From JAAXQD01 sp963790095 (GTDB lineage Bacteria; Desulfobacterota; Desulfobacteria; Desulfobacterales; UBA11574), in the NCBI GenBank assembly GCA_963790095.1, contig CAWBNO010000017.1:1-64000 (forward strand): a DNA stretch of 64,000 bases. The letters run 5' to 3'. Numbering within the stretch: position 1 is the stretch's first letter; the number at the start of each line of letters is the position of its first letter. A program made the translations under genes and the position numbers. A model generated the notes under the pieces. The model was not told the origin of the DNA. It searched no databases and was given only the letters and a program-made list of their open reading frames with translations. Positions 25,258 to 33,827 of the stretch are shown here, in pieces.

Positions 25258-25569
25258 ATGGTTGAAGTTACGGAAGCAGCGACGAAACAGATTGCTGAAT
25301 ATTTCAAAGGTAAAGAGGTCGCACCGATCCGGATCTTTTTAAATTCAGGTGGATGAGGCGGCCCGTCACTTGCGATGGCTCTGGACGAGCCAAAAGGGAC
25401 AGACGATGTCTTTGACATCGACGGTTTTAAATATATTGTTGACAAAGAGTTTTTGATAAAAGCCACACCGATTAAAGTAGATTTTTCGGAAATGGGATTT
25501 AAACTCGAATCCGGAATAAATTTCGGAGCAGGATGTTCAGGCTGCGGGTCAACAAGCACCTGCGGTTAA
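25258..25569 (+). CDS. HesB/IscA-like selenoprotein (in-frame UGA at codon 33)
   Basis: Reading ATG 25258 (AAAAAAGGAG upstream) through the TGA at 25354-25356 as selenocysteine gives 103 residues. Sequence on both sides of the TGA is one family: LNSGG-U-GGPSLAMALDEPKG, where ordinary homologues have Cys at the U position. The C-terminus GAGCSGCGSTSTCG has the cysteines expected of A-type Fe-S carriers. A hairpin suited to a bacterial SECIS lies 20 bases after the UGA. HesB-like selenoproteins are a known family in delta-type anaerobes; the likely role is Fe-S or redox handling but is not proven. Standard gene calling would split or miss it. Own promoter and terminator. Confidence 0.93.
25377..25391 (+). 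promoter_or_regulatory. bSECIS-like hairpin for selenocysteine insertion
   Basis: GGCTC (25377-25381) and GAGCC (25387-25391) enclose the loop TGGAC; one more T-A pair can be added below. It starts 20 bases after the UGA, inside the reading frame, and the small apical loop has the G expected for SelB binding. Distance and loop size agree with known bacterial SECIS elements. Confidence 0.75.
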
Positions 25570-25591
25570 GCATATATTGTCGATTTTATTT

Positions 25592-25627
25592 AAAGGGCAG
25601 CGCTTCATGGGTGTTGCCCTTTTTTTC
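25592..25627 (+). terminator. Terminator of the selenoprotein gene
   Basis: AAAGGGCA (25592-25599) and TGCCCTTT (25615-25622) form an 8-bp stem, extended by two weaker pairs, and are followed by a run of T. It lies 22 bases after the stop codon. Confidence 0.88.
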
Positions 25628-25676
25628 GTAAAAATAGACCTAAGTTGAGCGATTTTTAGGTAGGAGATGTGCCGAC

Positions 25677-26306
25677 TCAAAAAATAGTAGGTTGGGCTGA
25701 ACACGGAATACACACCCGCTGACCGTCATCTGTTTCAACCATCTTTGTGGACATGGTCATTTCGCCGCACGTTGCACATGCTTCGGATCGTGCCAGGGGG
25801 GCATAGGGCGGCATACTAAACCGGACCGCCTCTGTATCGAAAACCTCGGCAAAGGGTTTTGATAGAAGGTCTCCCGATTTCAGCATCTTCTGGCGTCGTT
25901 TCTCTTTTTCGCTGGCCGTGCCCGATGAAATGGCTGCGTCGAGCCGACCGAATTCTTCTTGGGCTTCACCCGCATATCCATACTGTTTTTTACGGGAAAA
26001 CCGGTAAGCTCGCTGGTCCGATCGGTTCAAGATGGTATATGCATTTTTTCCGTAATCCTTTAAAATGAGATTCCCCTTCCCGGCGGAAGCCCCCAGAAGT
26101 ATTTGCAACGCGTCAACGGCACATGAGTCATTTTCACAAATGGCAACGACCTCTTCATCCTTTGATCGTTCAAGTTCAAGAAGACGCATGGCCTCTTTGG
26201 CAACCCGGTAACCGTAAACAAGACCCGGACAAAGATGTCCGTGGAATTCGATGCATTTCTTTAGATCGTCCGGCAGGTTGAATTTTATACCTTGTGTCTC
26301 TTTCAT
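25677..26306 (-). CDS. FmdE-family protein with C-terminal zinc ribbon
   Basis: About 209 residues from ATG 26306 (AAAGGAGG upstream on the reverse strand). The N-terminal FmdE domain has FHGHLCPGLVYGYRVA and ICENDSCAVDALQ, residues that bind metal in the family. The tail has CATCG and CIPC, a zinc ribbon. FmdE-like proteins are linked to molybdopterin oxidoreductases such as formylmethanofuran dehydrogenase, but their role in sulfate reducers is unsettled. fdhD is 8 kb away. Convergent with the selenoprotein gene. Confidence 0.88.
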   Translation of the reverse strand: MKETQGIKFNLPDDLKKCIEFHGHLCPGLVYGYRVAKEAMRLLELERSKDEEVVAICENDSCAVDALQILLGASAGKGNLILKDYGKNAYTILNRSDQRAYRFSRKKQYGYAGEAQEEFGRLDAAISSGTASEKEKRRQKMLKSGDLLSKPFAEVFDTEAVRFSMPPYAPLARSEACATCGEMTMSTKMVETDDGQRVCIPCSAQPTIF

Positions 26307-26428
26307 GGGCAACCTCCTTTAATCCGATGGTCATCTCGACGTAAAGCTTTGAATCTTGATGGCCGCCGATAAGGTCGGAAACGCGACCTTTTTATTTCCT
26401 CGGAGTAATCTGTTTACCAGGGGGATTT

Positions 26429-26713
26429 TTAATCGTCATCTTCCGAATCTTCATCTTCAGAGAAATTGGGGTCGGAGGAGAGGTCCCCGGAATGGTCAGA
26501 TTCTTCTGAAGTTTCAGTTCTGTCTTGGTTTTCACGAAGATCCGATTTGAGGACCTCAATATACTGCCTTGCCAGTTTTTCTCCCCCTAATTTCAAGTAT
26601 AACAGAACGGTTTTCTGGGTGTCTTGGTCATTTCTCTGTTGATGAGGGGCCAAATTTATCAAACGTTTAAAAGCATATTGAAATTCATCCGGAATATTCA
26701 AACCCTTTATCAT
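26429..26713 (-). CDS. Small acidic protein, unknown function
   Basis: About 94 residues from ATG 26713 with GGAGAG upstream. The first 60 residues look helical (PDEFQYAFKRLINLAPHQ, LYLKLGGEKLARQYIEVLKSDL). The last 30 are almost all Asp, Glu and Ser (SEDEDSEDDD) and probably disordered. I do not recognise a family. The clean ribosome binding site and biased composition suggest a real gene. Confidence 0.6.
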   Translation of the reverse strand: MIKGLNIPDEFQYAFKRLINLAPHQQRNDQDTQKTVLLYLKLGGEKLARQYIEVLKSDLRENQDRTETSEESDHSGDLSSDPNFSEDEDSEDDD

Positions 26714-26867
26714 GATCTCTCCTGAATACACTTCCTATGTACACTTAATTTTTATAGTTTTGTAAAAACCCACTGTAAAATTCATTAGCTTTCACAATAA
26801 GTCATGTCTGGGAAAAGTAAAGTATTTTATCAATTTTTTTTAACACTTTTGCTCCACGCAAAAAATA

Positions 26868-26889
26868 TTATGAATTGAACAATTCATAA
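26868..26889. promoter_or_regulatory. 22-bp perfect palindrome upstream of the methyltransferase gene
   Basis: Arms TTATGAATTG and CAATTCATAA are separated by AA. It lies 83 bases before the methyltransferase ATG, in an AT-rich gap of 258 bases. Size and symmetry suit a dimeric repressor site, but no regulator gene is adjacent. Confidence 0.45.
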
Positions 26890-26971
26890 CGATTATGGTA
26901 ATATTAATATTAAACGGAAGTTCCTTGGCAACCATAATTTAATTTCTACTAAATGAGGATGGATAAAAACC

Positions 26972-27979
26972 ATGCCCCCACAAGAATTGAATCCAGGAAA
27001 CATACTGAAAACATCCGGAAATTACTGGGAAGCCTGTACCCTTCACGCCGGCGTCAAACTCGATATTTTTTCGATGATCGGAAACAACCGTCTCACCCAA
27101 AAAGATGTCGCCGACAAACTCCACGGCGACCTGAAAGGCGTTGGAATGCTTCTTAATGCCCTTTCCGCTATGGGACTCTTGGAGAAAAATGACAATACCT
27201 ATTCCAACACACCCTTAAGTAAGGCGTTTCTTGTCAGAGACGCTTCCCGGTATATCGGCCACATCATCCTACACCATCATCATCTGGTGGATTCCTGGAG
27301 CAGGTTGGATCTTGCTGTTAAATCCGGTCAACCGGTGAGAGACAGCGCCACGCATACGGATGACGAACGGAAAGAAAGTTTTCTCATGGGGATGTTCAAC
27401 CTGGCCATGAACTTGGCGCCGGTTCTGGTACCGAAAATAGACCTGTCAACGCGTCATCATCTACTGGACATGGGGGGCGGTCCCGGGACGTATTCGATTC
27501 AATTTTGCTTGAAAAATCCAAAACTTAAGGCTACTATTATCGATTTGGCCTCCACGCGACCTTTTGCTGAAAAGACCATCGCTAAATTTAATTTGCAGGA
27601 CCGGATCGATTTTAAGTCCGCAGATTATCTCGAACATGAGATTGAAGGGATCTACGATGCAGCATGGCTGTCACAGATTCTCCATGGGGAAGGGCCCGAA
27701 GACTGCCGCAAAATTATCGGAAAGGCCGTTTCCGCCCTTAACCCCGGGGGCTTGATCATGATACACGAATTTATCTTAAACAATTCCATGGACGGGCCGC
27801 TTTTCCCGACCCTGTTCTCCCTGAACATGCTTCTGGGGACGTCCGGCGGCCAGTCCTATTCTGAAAAACAGCTGACAGCCATGCTCTCTGATGCCGGCGT
27901 GAGGGATATCCAGCGGATTTATTTCGACTCCCCCAATGATTCTGGAATATTAACAGGCATCGTCGCGCCTTCTCCATAA
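26972..27979 (+). CDS. SAM-dependent O-methyltransferase-like protein
   Basis: 335 residues. An N-terminal winged-helix dimerisation domain (DIFSMIGNNRLTQKDVADKL ... MLLNALSAMGLLEK) is followed by a Rossmann-type methyltransferase domain with the SAM motif LDMGGGPGTYSIQF near residue 167. This is the layout of acetylserotonin/caffeate-type O-methyltransferases, though bacterial members act on varied small molecules. Substrate unknown. It is followed after 62 bases by the DUF362 and polyferredoxin genes in the same direction, so the three may form one unit. A palindrome upstream may be its operator. Confidence 0.85.
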   Translation: MPPQELNPGNILKTSGNYWEACTLHAGVKLDIFSMIGNNRLTQKDVADKLHGDLKGVGMLLNALSAMGLLEKNDNTYSNTPLSKAFLVRDASRYIGHIILHHHHLVDSWSRLDLAVKSGQPVRDSATHTDDERKESFLMGMFNLAMNLAPVLVPKIDLSTRHHLLDMGGGPGTYSIQFCLKNPKLKATIIDLASTRPFAEKTIAKFNLQDRIDFKSADYLEHEIEGIYDAAWLSQILHGEGPEDCRKIIGKAVSALNPGGLIMIHEFILNNSMDGPLFPTLFSLNMLLGTSGGQSYSEKQLTAMLSDAGVRDIQRIYFDSPNDSGILTGIVAPSP

Positions 27980-28041
27980 ACAATAGCGCCACGAATGATA
28001 ACCGGTCAAAAATATGTTGAGCATGTTGGGAGGATTAAAAT

Positions 28042-29046
28042 TTGAATAACCCTGGAATCAGACAGAAAGAGTCGTTTTTCAAGGACCTCGGGATGGGGCG
28101 TCATGATAACGATCCCATTACCCGGAGAGAATCGATAAAAAAACTGCTTAAGATCTCACAAGGTCTTGCATTGACCGGGATGACGGCATGGCCTTTTCAG
28201 AGAGATCTTGCAGCATTTACCGGATCGACCCGTCAAAATTTTGTCATTGAAGGAATCGGCCGAAGTCAGAAATATTCTGTCAAAGCTTTAACTCGAAAGG
28301 TTTTTGAAACCGCCGGCGGTATACAACGATTTATTTCAAAACAGGATGTGGTGGTAATCAAACCGAACATTTCCTGGGCCAGAGCCCCCCATTTAGGTGC
28401 AACGACCCATCCTGAAGTTTTAGAAGCAGTGATTGAGCTTTGCCAGGAAGCTGGGGCTAAAAAAATCAGGATCGCCGATCATACCATCCACGACGCAAGA
28501 CGCTGCTTTGCCATTACCGGCGCCGGGATGGTGGCCAAAAAAACCGGAGCGGATCTTGTCTATCCCAGATCTTCCCTGATGCGCAAGATGAAAATCCAGG
28601 GTCACCGGCTGGATGTGTGGCCGGTTTTTGTGCCCCTTGTTGAGGCCGACAAGGTGATCAACCTGCCGGTGGCCAAGGTCCATGTGCTGAGCGATTTAAC
28701 CCTGGGAATGAAAAATTGGATCGGTGCTGTGGGCGGTCGGAGGAATGCACTCCATCAGGATATCCACATGACCATTGTGGATTTGGCTCAGTTTTTCAAA
28801 CCGACCTTGACCCTTGTCGATGCCATTCGAATCATGATCCACAACGGCCCATCCGGCGGAAACGCTTCGGATGTTTCGGTATCAAACCGCCTGATCTTGA
28901 GCAACGATCCGGTTGCAGCCGATGCTAAAGCGGCAGATCTTTTTAATTTTCGCCCCCAGGACATCGGCTTCATTCGTCTCGGAAATAAATGGGGACTCGG
29001 AACATATGAACTCGAAAAAATCCATCAAAGCAAGGTAATTATTTGA
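28042..29046 (+). CDS. DUF362 protein with Tat-type signal
   Basis: 334 residues from TTG 28042 with GGAGG upstream. The N-terminus carries a twin-arginine segment (TRRESIKKLLKISQGLALTGMTAW, residues 29 on), so export in folded form is likely. The rest is a DUF362 domain (VVVIKPNISWA, TTHPEVLEAVIELCQEAGAKKIRIADHT, NLPVAKVHVLSDLTLGMKNWIGAV). DUF362 proteins often accompany ferredoxin domains, and the next gene, overlapping by four bases, is a membrane polyferredoxin. Together they may form a periplasmic redox or maturation unit. Exact chemistry unknown. Confidence 0.85.
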   Translation: MNNPGIRQKESFFKDLGMGRHDNDPITRRESIKKLLKISQGLALTGMTAWPFQRDLAAFTGSTRQNFVIEGIGRSQKYSVKALTRKVFETAGGIQRFISKQDVVVIKPNISWARAPHLGATTHPEVLEAVIELCQEAGAKKIRIADHTIHDARRCFAITGAGMVAKKTGADLVYPRSSLMRKMKIQGHRLDVWPVFVPLVEADKVINLPVAKVHVLSDLTLGMKNWIGAVGGRRNALHQDIHMTIVDLAQFFKPTLTLVDAIRIMIHNGPSGGNASDVSVSNRLILSNDPVAADAKAADLFNFRPQDIGFIRLGNKWGLGTYELEKIHQSKVII

Positions 29047-30671
29047 AAGCGAAACATTTTGTCTGGATACGACGTATAAGCCAATCTTTTTTTTTGATTT
29101 TTTTCATTTTTCTCCTGATTGAAAGCCGTCTTCCTTCAGACATCTACCTGGATTACTCCATTTCCATAACCGGTGAACAAAATATTGAATTGAATTATCC
29201 GGTAACCTTCTTTTTCCAACTCGACCCTTTAATTGCGGTTACATCTTTTATTTCAGGACACCAATGGATCAAGGGTTTTGGGTGGGCCATAGGGATTGTG
29301 GTCCTCACCCTTTTTTTTGGAAGGCTCTTTTGTGGTTTTATCTGCCCGTTGGGCACCATTCATCATCTGATGAGCTTTGTCAGACCTGCCCTAAAAGGGC
29401 AGACGATGGTTAGGGCCAACCAAAAACGTCCGGATCATAAATTTAAATATTTTATTTTAATTCTACTTCTGATGGCCGCCATTTTTGGCCTCAACTTCAC
29501 CGGGCTGCTGGACCCCATCGCGTTTCTCTTTCGCTCTTTGTCTTTGGCTATTTTCCCCGGCCTTGGAACAGGCATTAAAGAAGTTTTTGATCTCATGGCC
29601 CAGTCCGATATTAAAATCTTAAATTATATCAGTTACGGAGGGGAAATTATTGTTTCGCCGGTTTTTGGATACGGATATGAAGCGTTTAAATCTGCATGGC
29701 TTATGGGCAGTATTTTTATTATTATTTTGTTTCTGAACCGTATCCGTCCGCGCTTCTGGTGCCGAACCCTATGCCCGTTGGGGGCACTTTTGGGCCTTTT
29801 GGCCAGATTCAGCATTTTGAAAATGGAAAAATATTCCGAAAAATGTACCCAATGCCAACTTTGCACGAAAACCTGTCCGGGCGCAGCCTCCCCTATTCCG
29901 GGCTTGGAATGGGATCCCACGGAATGCATGTTCTGTTTTAACTGCTTTAATGTCTGTCCCGAAGATGCGGTTGTATTTAAATTGAAATGGCCGCCCAAAG
30001 CCAATAAAGCACCGGACATCGGACGCCGTGCCGTTTTGGGGGGCCTGATCGGTGGCGCTTCACTTCCCCTTTTCGGGAGGTTGGATGGCCGGATTCACAA
30101 GGTATCGGATCCGCGCCTGATCCGACCACCGGGGGCCGTGTCTGAAAACAATTTTTTAAAGCTCTGTCAGCGGTGTGGTCTCTGCATGAAGGTTTGCCCG
30201 ACAAACGCCATCAACCCCACACTTACCGAAGCAGGAATGGCCGGATTCTGGACACCGAATCTTATCATGCTCCAGGGATACTGCGAATACACATGCACGC
30301 TTTGTGGCAGTGTTTGCCCCACCGGTGCCATACATCCTCTTTCAGTTAAAGAAAAAATCGAAGGCCCCATAAGGATAGGATCCGCCTATATCGTTCGGGG
30401 CCGCTGCCTTCCCTGGGCAGAAAACGGTCCCTGCATTGTCTGTGAAGAACATTGCCCCACGTCTCCCAAGGCCATTCACCTGAAAGAAGGGACTTACCGG
30501 GGAGGAGATGGAAAAACAGTCCGGGTTAAACGACCGTATGTAGATCTCAATACCTGTGTGGGATGCGGAATCTGTGAGAACAAATGCCCGGTGAGAGGTA
30601 AGCCTGCAATCCGGGTGATGGCGGCAGGAGAATCCAGATCTGTCAAAAATCAGATTCTTCTTGGAGAATGA
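29043..30671 (+). CDS. Membrane polyferredoxin, NapH-like plus NapG-like in one chain
   Basis: 542 residues from TTG 29043, overlapping the DUF362 stop. The first 270 residues hold about four to five membrane helices and two CPLG motifs (FCGFICPLG, CRTLCPLG), as in NapH/MauN/RdxA. Two 4Fe-4S motifs follow (CTQCQLCTKTCP, CMFCFNCFNVCP). Near residue 326 there is an internal RRAVLGGLIGGASLPLFG segment, like a Tat signal. After it come NapG-like clusters (CQRCGLCMKVCP, CTLCGSVCP, CIVCEEHCP, CVGCGICENKCP). It probably passes electrons from the quinone pool towards a periplasmic partner, perhaps the DUF362 protein. Confidence 0.88.
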   Translation: MKAKHFVWIRRISQSFFLIFFIFLLIESRLPSDIYLDYSISITGEQNIELNYPVTFFFQLDPLIAVTSFISGHQWIKGFGWAIGIVVLTLFFGRLFCGFICPLGTIHHLMSFVRPALKGQTMVRANQKRPDHKFKYFILILLLMAAIFGLNFTGLLDPIAFLFRSLSLAIFPGLGTGIKEVFDLMAQSDIKILNYISYGGEIIVSPVFGYGYEAFKSAWLMGSIFIIILFLNRIRPRFWCRTLCPLGALLGLLARFSILKMEKYSEKCTQCQLCTKTCPGAASPIPGLEWDPTECMFCFNCFNVCPEDAVVFKLKWPPKANKAPDIGRRAVLGGLIGGASLPLFGRLDGRIHKVSDPRLIRPPGAVSENNFLKLCQRCGLCMKVCPTNAINPTLTEAGMAGFWTPNLIMLQGYCEYTCTLCGSVCPTGAIHPLSVKEKIEGPIRIGSAYIVRGRCLPWAENGPCIVCEEHCPTSPKAIHLKEGTYRGGDGKTVRVKRPYVDLNTCVGCGICENKCPVRGKPAIRVMAAGESRSVKNQILLGE

Positions 30672-30872
30672 AGTTTCCCGCCGCCCCTAAAAACAGGGTC
30701 TCCGCCGCATTCCCAAGAGCAGACGGGGGTCTGAAAATCATCATAAACACGCCAGAATTAAATTATCCTTCCCCGCGGTTCATTTTTTAAGCCATATGAA
30801 GCCAGTCTCCCGGAACAACGTGGCCCTATATTTGGGATAGGGAGGGGAACCGGACATAATGTCCAAAATAGC

Positions 30873-30903
30873 GCCCGAACGAAAATCGGAAATTCGTTCG
30901 GGC
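30873..30903 (-). terminator. Likely terminator of the lipoprotein gene
   Basis: GCCCGAACGAA (30873-30883) and TTCGTTCGGGC (30893-30903) form a perfect 11-bp stem. On the reverse strand it is followed by GCTATTTTGG, a modest T-rich tract. It lies 35 bases beyond the stop of the reverse-strand gene. Confidence 0.65.
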
Positions 30904-30937
30904 ACCAAACATAGGGTCACCGGGAAAACCACGTCTA

Positions 30938-31324
30938 CTATTTGTGGGAAATTCCCTGTTCACCATGGGAAGCTATTTTTTTCGGTGCGGTGTGTGAAAT
31001 TTCTTTGATCTCTACAGAATGTGAAGGTTCCTTTTTCGGCAAAACATGTGCCGGTTCTTTTTGATTGATTTTCCATTTTCCGCCTTCTTTGACCAAAAAT
31101 ATCTGGCCATCACAATGTATGGTCCCCGAAACGTTCACAGTGGCGGTATCGCCTTCTTTTTTCGTGACGGTATATTTTAATTTTGATATATCCACCGTTA
31201 GGTTGCTATCGGAACTAAACTGCTTTTTGACATGATCCTTGACCACATCTTCAACCTTGGCTTTACCGCATCCAACCAACATTAAAACAGACATAACAAT
31301 TGCAAAATAAAATAATTTTTTCAT
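30938..31324 (-). CDS. Small lipoprotein, unknown function
   Basis: 128 residues from ATG 31324, with a lipoprotein signal ending LMLVGC (Cys19 is the lipidation site). The following 75 residues resemble small exported domains of mixed alpha/beta fold (LTVDISKLKYTVTKKEGDTATVNVSG). The C-terminal 40 residues are a run of HxxPKKxPSH-like units (HVLPKKEPSH, HTAPKKIASH), rich in His, Pro and Lys; these could bind metal or the cell wall. A longer frame to 31,408 exists but lacks the signal logic. No recognised family. Confidence 0.75.
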   Translation of the reverse strand: MKKLFYFAIVMSVLMLVGCGKAKVEDVVKDHVKKQFSSDSNLTVDISKLKYTVTKKEGDTATVNVSGTIHCDGQIFLVKEGGKWKINQKEPAHVLPKKEPSHSVEIKEISHTAPKKIASHGEQGISHK

Positions 31325-31484
31325 TGACCACCTCTTGCCTTTTAGTTGTTGAAAATCGAGTTCTGGTTTATTAAACAGAGGGTACCCACGGATACGAACA
31401 AATAGCATTTGCGTTTTTTTGGGTCAAGCCAATTCAGGATGCAACCTTTTTCTAAACCCAAACCGATACCGCTGGAGGACTATT

Positions 31485-32138
31485 ATGGACAAACCGATTG
31501 AAAATTATTGGAAAACCCGGTTGACGGATCTTAAAGAAGTTTTGGATGCAAATAACTTTGAAACCTTTATCGTGGAGAGCACCGATGCGGCCAAATCCAT
31601 TGTGCTTGAGAAAATTATTCCCAAGTTAGCCCCCAAAAGTGTCTCTTGGGGCGGATCTATAACATTTGTCGCTACCGGGCTATATGATCTTCTTAAAAAG
31701 AACAACAACCTTAACGTTCTGGATACTTACGATAAGAACCTGTCTCCAGAAGAAGGTCTTGAACGACGTCGCCAATCACTCCTGGTGGATCTTTTTATTA
31801 CCGGAAGCAACGCGGTGACCGAGGCGGGCCAGCTGGTTAACTTGGATATGTTCGGCAACCGGATTTGTGGGATCACCTTTGGCCCCAAAAATGTCATCGT
31901 CATCGTCGGGCGCAACAAGATCGTTCCGGACCTGGACGACGCAATGTTCCGCATAAAAAATTATGCGGCCCCCGTCAACGCCATGCGACTTGACAAAAAA
32001 ACACCGTGTGCCAAAACTTCTTTCTGCAGTGAATGTAAAAGCCCGGATCGTATCTGCAATACCTGGACGATTACTGAGAAATCATTTCCCAAAGGAAGGG
32101 TAAAAGTAGTATTGATTAACCAGGATCTGGGTTTTTAG
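31485..32138 (+). CDS. LUD domain (DUF162) protein
   Basis: 217 residues from ATG 31485 with GGAGG upstream. It has the LUD fold marks VSWGGSITFVATGLYDLL, DLFITGSNAVTEAGQLVNLDMFGNRICGITFGP and VIVGRNKIV. LUD proteins (LutB/LutC-type) belong to lactate oxidation complexes, but stand-alone ones like this have no settled role. Cysteines near the C-terminus (CAKTSFCSECKSPDRIC) could bind a metal or an Fe-S cluster. No lutA or lutB partner is nearby. Convergent with the lytic transglycosylase gene, 13 bases between stops. Confidence 0.88.
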   Translation: MDKPIENYWKTRLTDLKEVLDANNFETFIVESTDAAKSIVLEKIIPKLAPKSVSWGGSITFVATGLYDLLKKNNNLNVLDTYDKNLSPEEGLERRRQSLLVDLFITGSNAVTEAGQLVNLDMFGNRICGITFGPKNVIVIVGRNKIVPDLDDAMFRIKNYAAPVNAMRLDKKTPCAKTSFCSECKSPDRICNTWTITEKSFPKGRVKVVLINQDLGF

Positions 32139-32151
32139 AGTAAAATTCAGG

Positions 32152-32799
32152 TTAAGCGCTGTCGGTTTCCCCTGGCATCTTATCTTTATATAGCTGATAA
32201 TACTTAAAAACTTTTTTAACGTAATACTGGGTGGATTTGAAGGGGGGAATGCCTTGATACTGCCGGACATTTCGGCTTCCGGCGTTGTATGCCGCAAGGG
32301 CCAATTTAATGTCTCCGTTAAATTTGTTAACCAGCTGTTTGAAGTACCGAACACCGCCACTGATATTCTGCTTGGGATTGAAGATGTCCTCCACCCCAAG
32401 GGCTTGGGCGGTGGATGGCATCAGCTGCATGAGGCCTTTTGCCCCTTTTTTAGAAATCGCCTTGGGATTGTATCCGGACTCCGCCATAATGATCGCCTTA
32501 ACAAGGGCAGGATCGATTCGATGGCGGCTGGACACCTGAATGATGATGGGATGAAATAACTGTTCCTTTTTATTCATATATCCGGACAGTGCGCCATAAA
32601 CGCTATGCCCGCCCGCATCTTCATCCGCCAAGGAATGAGAGATGGAAGGCATGGATATTTGGGGGGGGACTTTCATTACGCTGACATCCCTCTGACCACT
32701 ATGGATTGAGACCAGCGATACACCCAAAATCATTACGAAAATGAAGAAAAAGCGAATAATTTCAACGAATAGTATTTGTATGGTAATTTTTTTATCCAT
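32152..32799 (-). CDS. Lytic transglycosylase (SLT domain), membrane-anchored
   Basis: 215 residues. One hydrophobic segment near residues 9-32 (FVEIIRFFFIFVMILGVSLVS) serves as signal or anchor. The C-terminal 120 residues are a goose-lysozyme-like SLT domain with the catalytic Glu in MAESGYNP, then GLMQLMPSTAQALGV and LALAAYNAG. It would cleave peptidoglycan with 1,6-anhydro ring formation in the periplasm. A MITE copy is inserted within 10 bases of its start codon (element at 32,809), so its promoter region has been displaced. Confidence 0.93.
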   Translation of the reverse strand: MDKKITIQILFVEIIRFFFIFVMILGVSLVSIHSGQRDVSVMKVPPQISMPSISHSLADEDAGGHSVYGALSGYMNKKEQLFHPIIIQVSSRHRIDPALVKAIIMAESGYNPKAISKKGAKGLMQLMPSTAQALGVEDIFNPKQNISGGVRYFKQLVNKFNGDIKLALAAYNAGSRNVRQYQGIPPFKSTQYYVKKVFKYYQLYKDKMPGETDSA

Positions 32800-32802
32800 T
32801 TG

Positions 32803-33004
32803 AGTTTTGACGGTTTCGTAAAAAGTCTTTTGTGAGCAACATCGAGCAATTTTGGAGAAAGATTCATGATGCGTCTGGCGTTAAAAATTGCATTCTGTTT
32901 GGGGGCGTTAGCCCGAGTTCTTGCAATTTAGCCAGGCGAGTCATGAATCCCAAAATTGCTTGCGGAGCGAGCAAAATCAGACTTTTTACGAGTTTGTCAG
33001 TTTT
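32803..33004. mobile_element. 190-bp MITE, copy A, with 6-bp direct repeats
   Basis: Element 32,809-32,998 flanked by AGTTTT on both sides (32,803 and 32,999). Terminal inverted repeats: GACGGTTTCGTAAAAAGTC on the left and its partner GACTTTTTACG... on the right. The whole element folds into a long imperfect hairpin (ATTCATGATGCGTCTGGC with GCCAGGCGAGTCATGAAT; tip GGGCGTTAGCCC). No transposase inside; short frames within it are not genes. Confidence 0.9.
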
Positions 33005-33272
33005 CAATTTTGCACAGCTGTTCGATCTGTATCAAACAGATTCTTTTGGCAGACTCGAAATATTCAATGTTTCGGTTCGGTGAACCTCGCAACAGCGAAA
33101 TCGTCTTCCAAGAGCTTGAATCCCGCTAAAAGCGAGAAACATTTTTCATAAGCTTCAATATTTCAGAATCTGAACATTTACTATAAGATTGGGGCTATGG
33201 TGTGTCAAGTAAAAAAAATTAGACATATTGTGCACCAATAAACAATCAACTACAAGATATTGTACCCAAATG

Positions 33273-33474
33273 AATATTGACGGTCTCGTAAAAAGTTTTT
33301 TTGTGAGCGACATCGAGCAATTTTGGAGAAAGATTCATGATGCGTCTGGCGTTAAAAATTGCATTCTGTTTGAGGGCGTTAGCCCGAGTTCTTGCAATTA
33401 GCCAGGCGAGTCATGAATCCCAAAATTGCTTGCGGAGCAAGCAAAATGAGACTTTTTATGAGTTCATCAATATT
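33273..33474. mobile_element. 190-bp MITE, copy B, with 6-bp direct repeats
   Basis: Element 33,279-33,468, flanked by AATATT at 33,273-33,278 and 33,469-33,474. It has the same length and order as copy A, in the same orientation, with a few single-base differences (for example GGTCTCG for GGTTTCG). Only 274 bases separate it from copy A. Confidence 0.9.
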
Positions 33475-33827
33475 ATTGGCCGGATTTGAATATATTGGAC
33501 CTGCTTTTGTAAAAAGCGGCGTTATTAACCTCTCTGATTATTTTTGCAAGAAAAAAATGAGCCCCCAGCAGGACTGAAGCCTCTTTCCATTTAAGTTTAT
33601 TTTCAGCGGTCATCATATTTCGTCATTATCCGATCGATCCAAAATGGTCTGAAGACGGCGGATATTCTTCCAAACGACTTTTTTGAGTTTCGGGACAGAA
33701 ACAGGGGGAAACGCCGAAAATAAAGAAAAAACCGGGATTTCTTCGCCTTGGGTAAATAGTTGTTGCTTTATTGACAAATCTGATGTTTATTACAAAATTG
33801 TAATTTATCCAAAGGACATAAAATAAT
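33475..33827. other. Upstream region of the NifA-like gene
   Basis: No gene seen. A TTGACA at about 33,770 and a palindrome TTACAAAATTGTAA at 33,790-33,803 lie within 60 bases of the start and may belong to its promoter. A similar TTACAAAAATGTAA lies at 45,809. Confidence 0.4.

Noticed and set aside
25174..25356. Separate short gene ending at the TGA at 25,354
   Set aside because: Protein similarity continues without a break past the TGA, and a SECIS-like hairpin follows, so it is the first part of one selenoprotein gene.
32832..33083. Forward reading frame across MITE copy A (also at 33,392 and 57,671 in the other copies)
   Set aside because: The frame is a by-product of the repeated non-coding element; the same protein text appears only where the MITE is present and continues into unrelated flanks.
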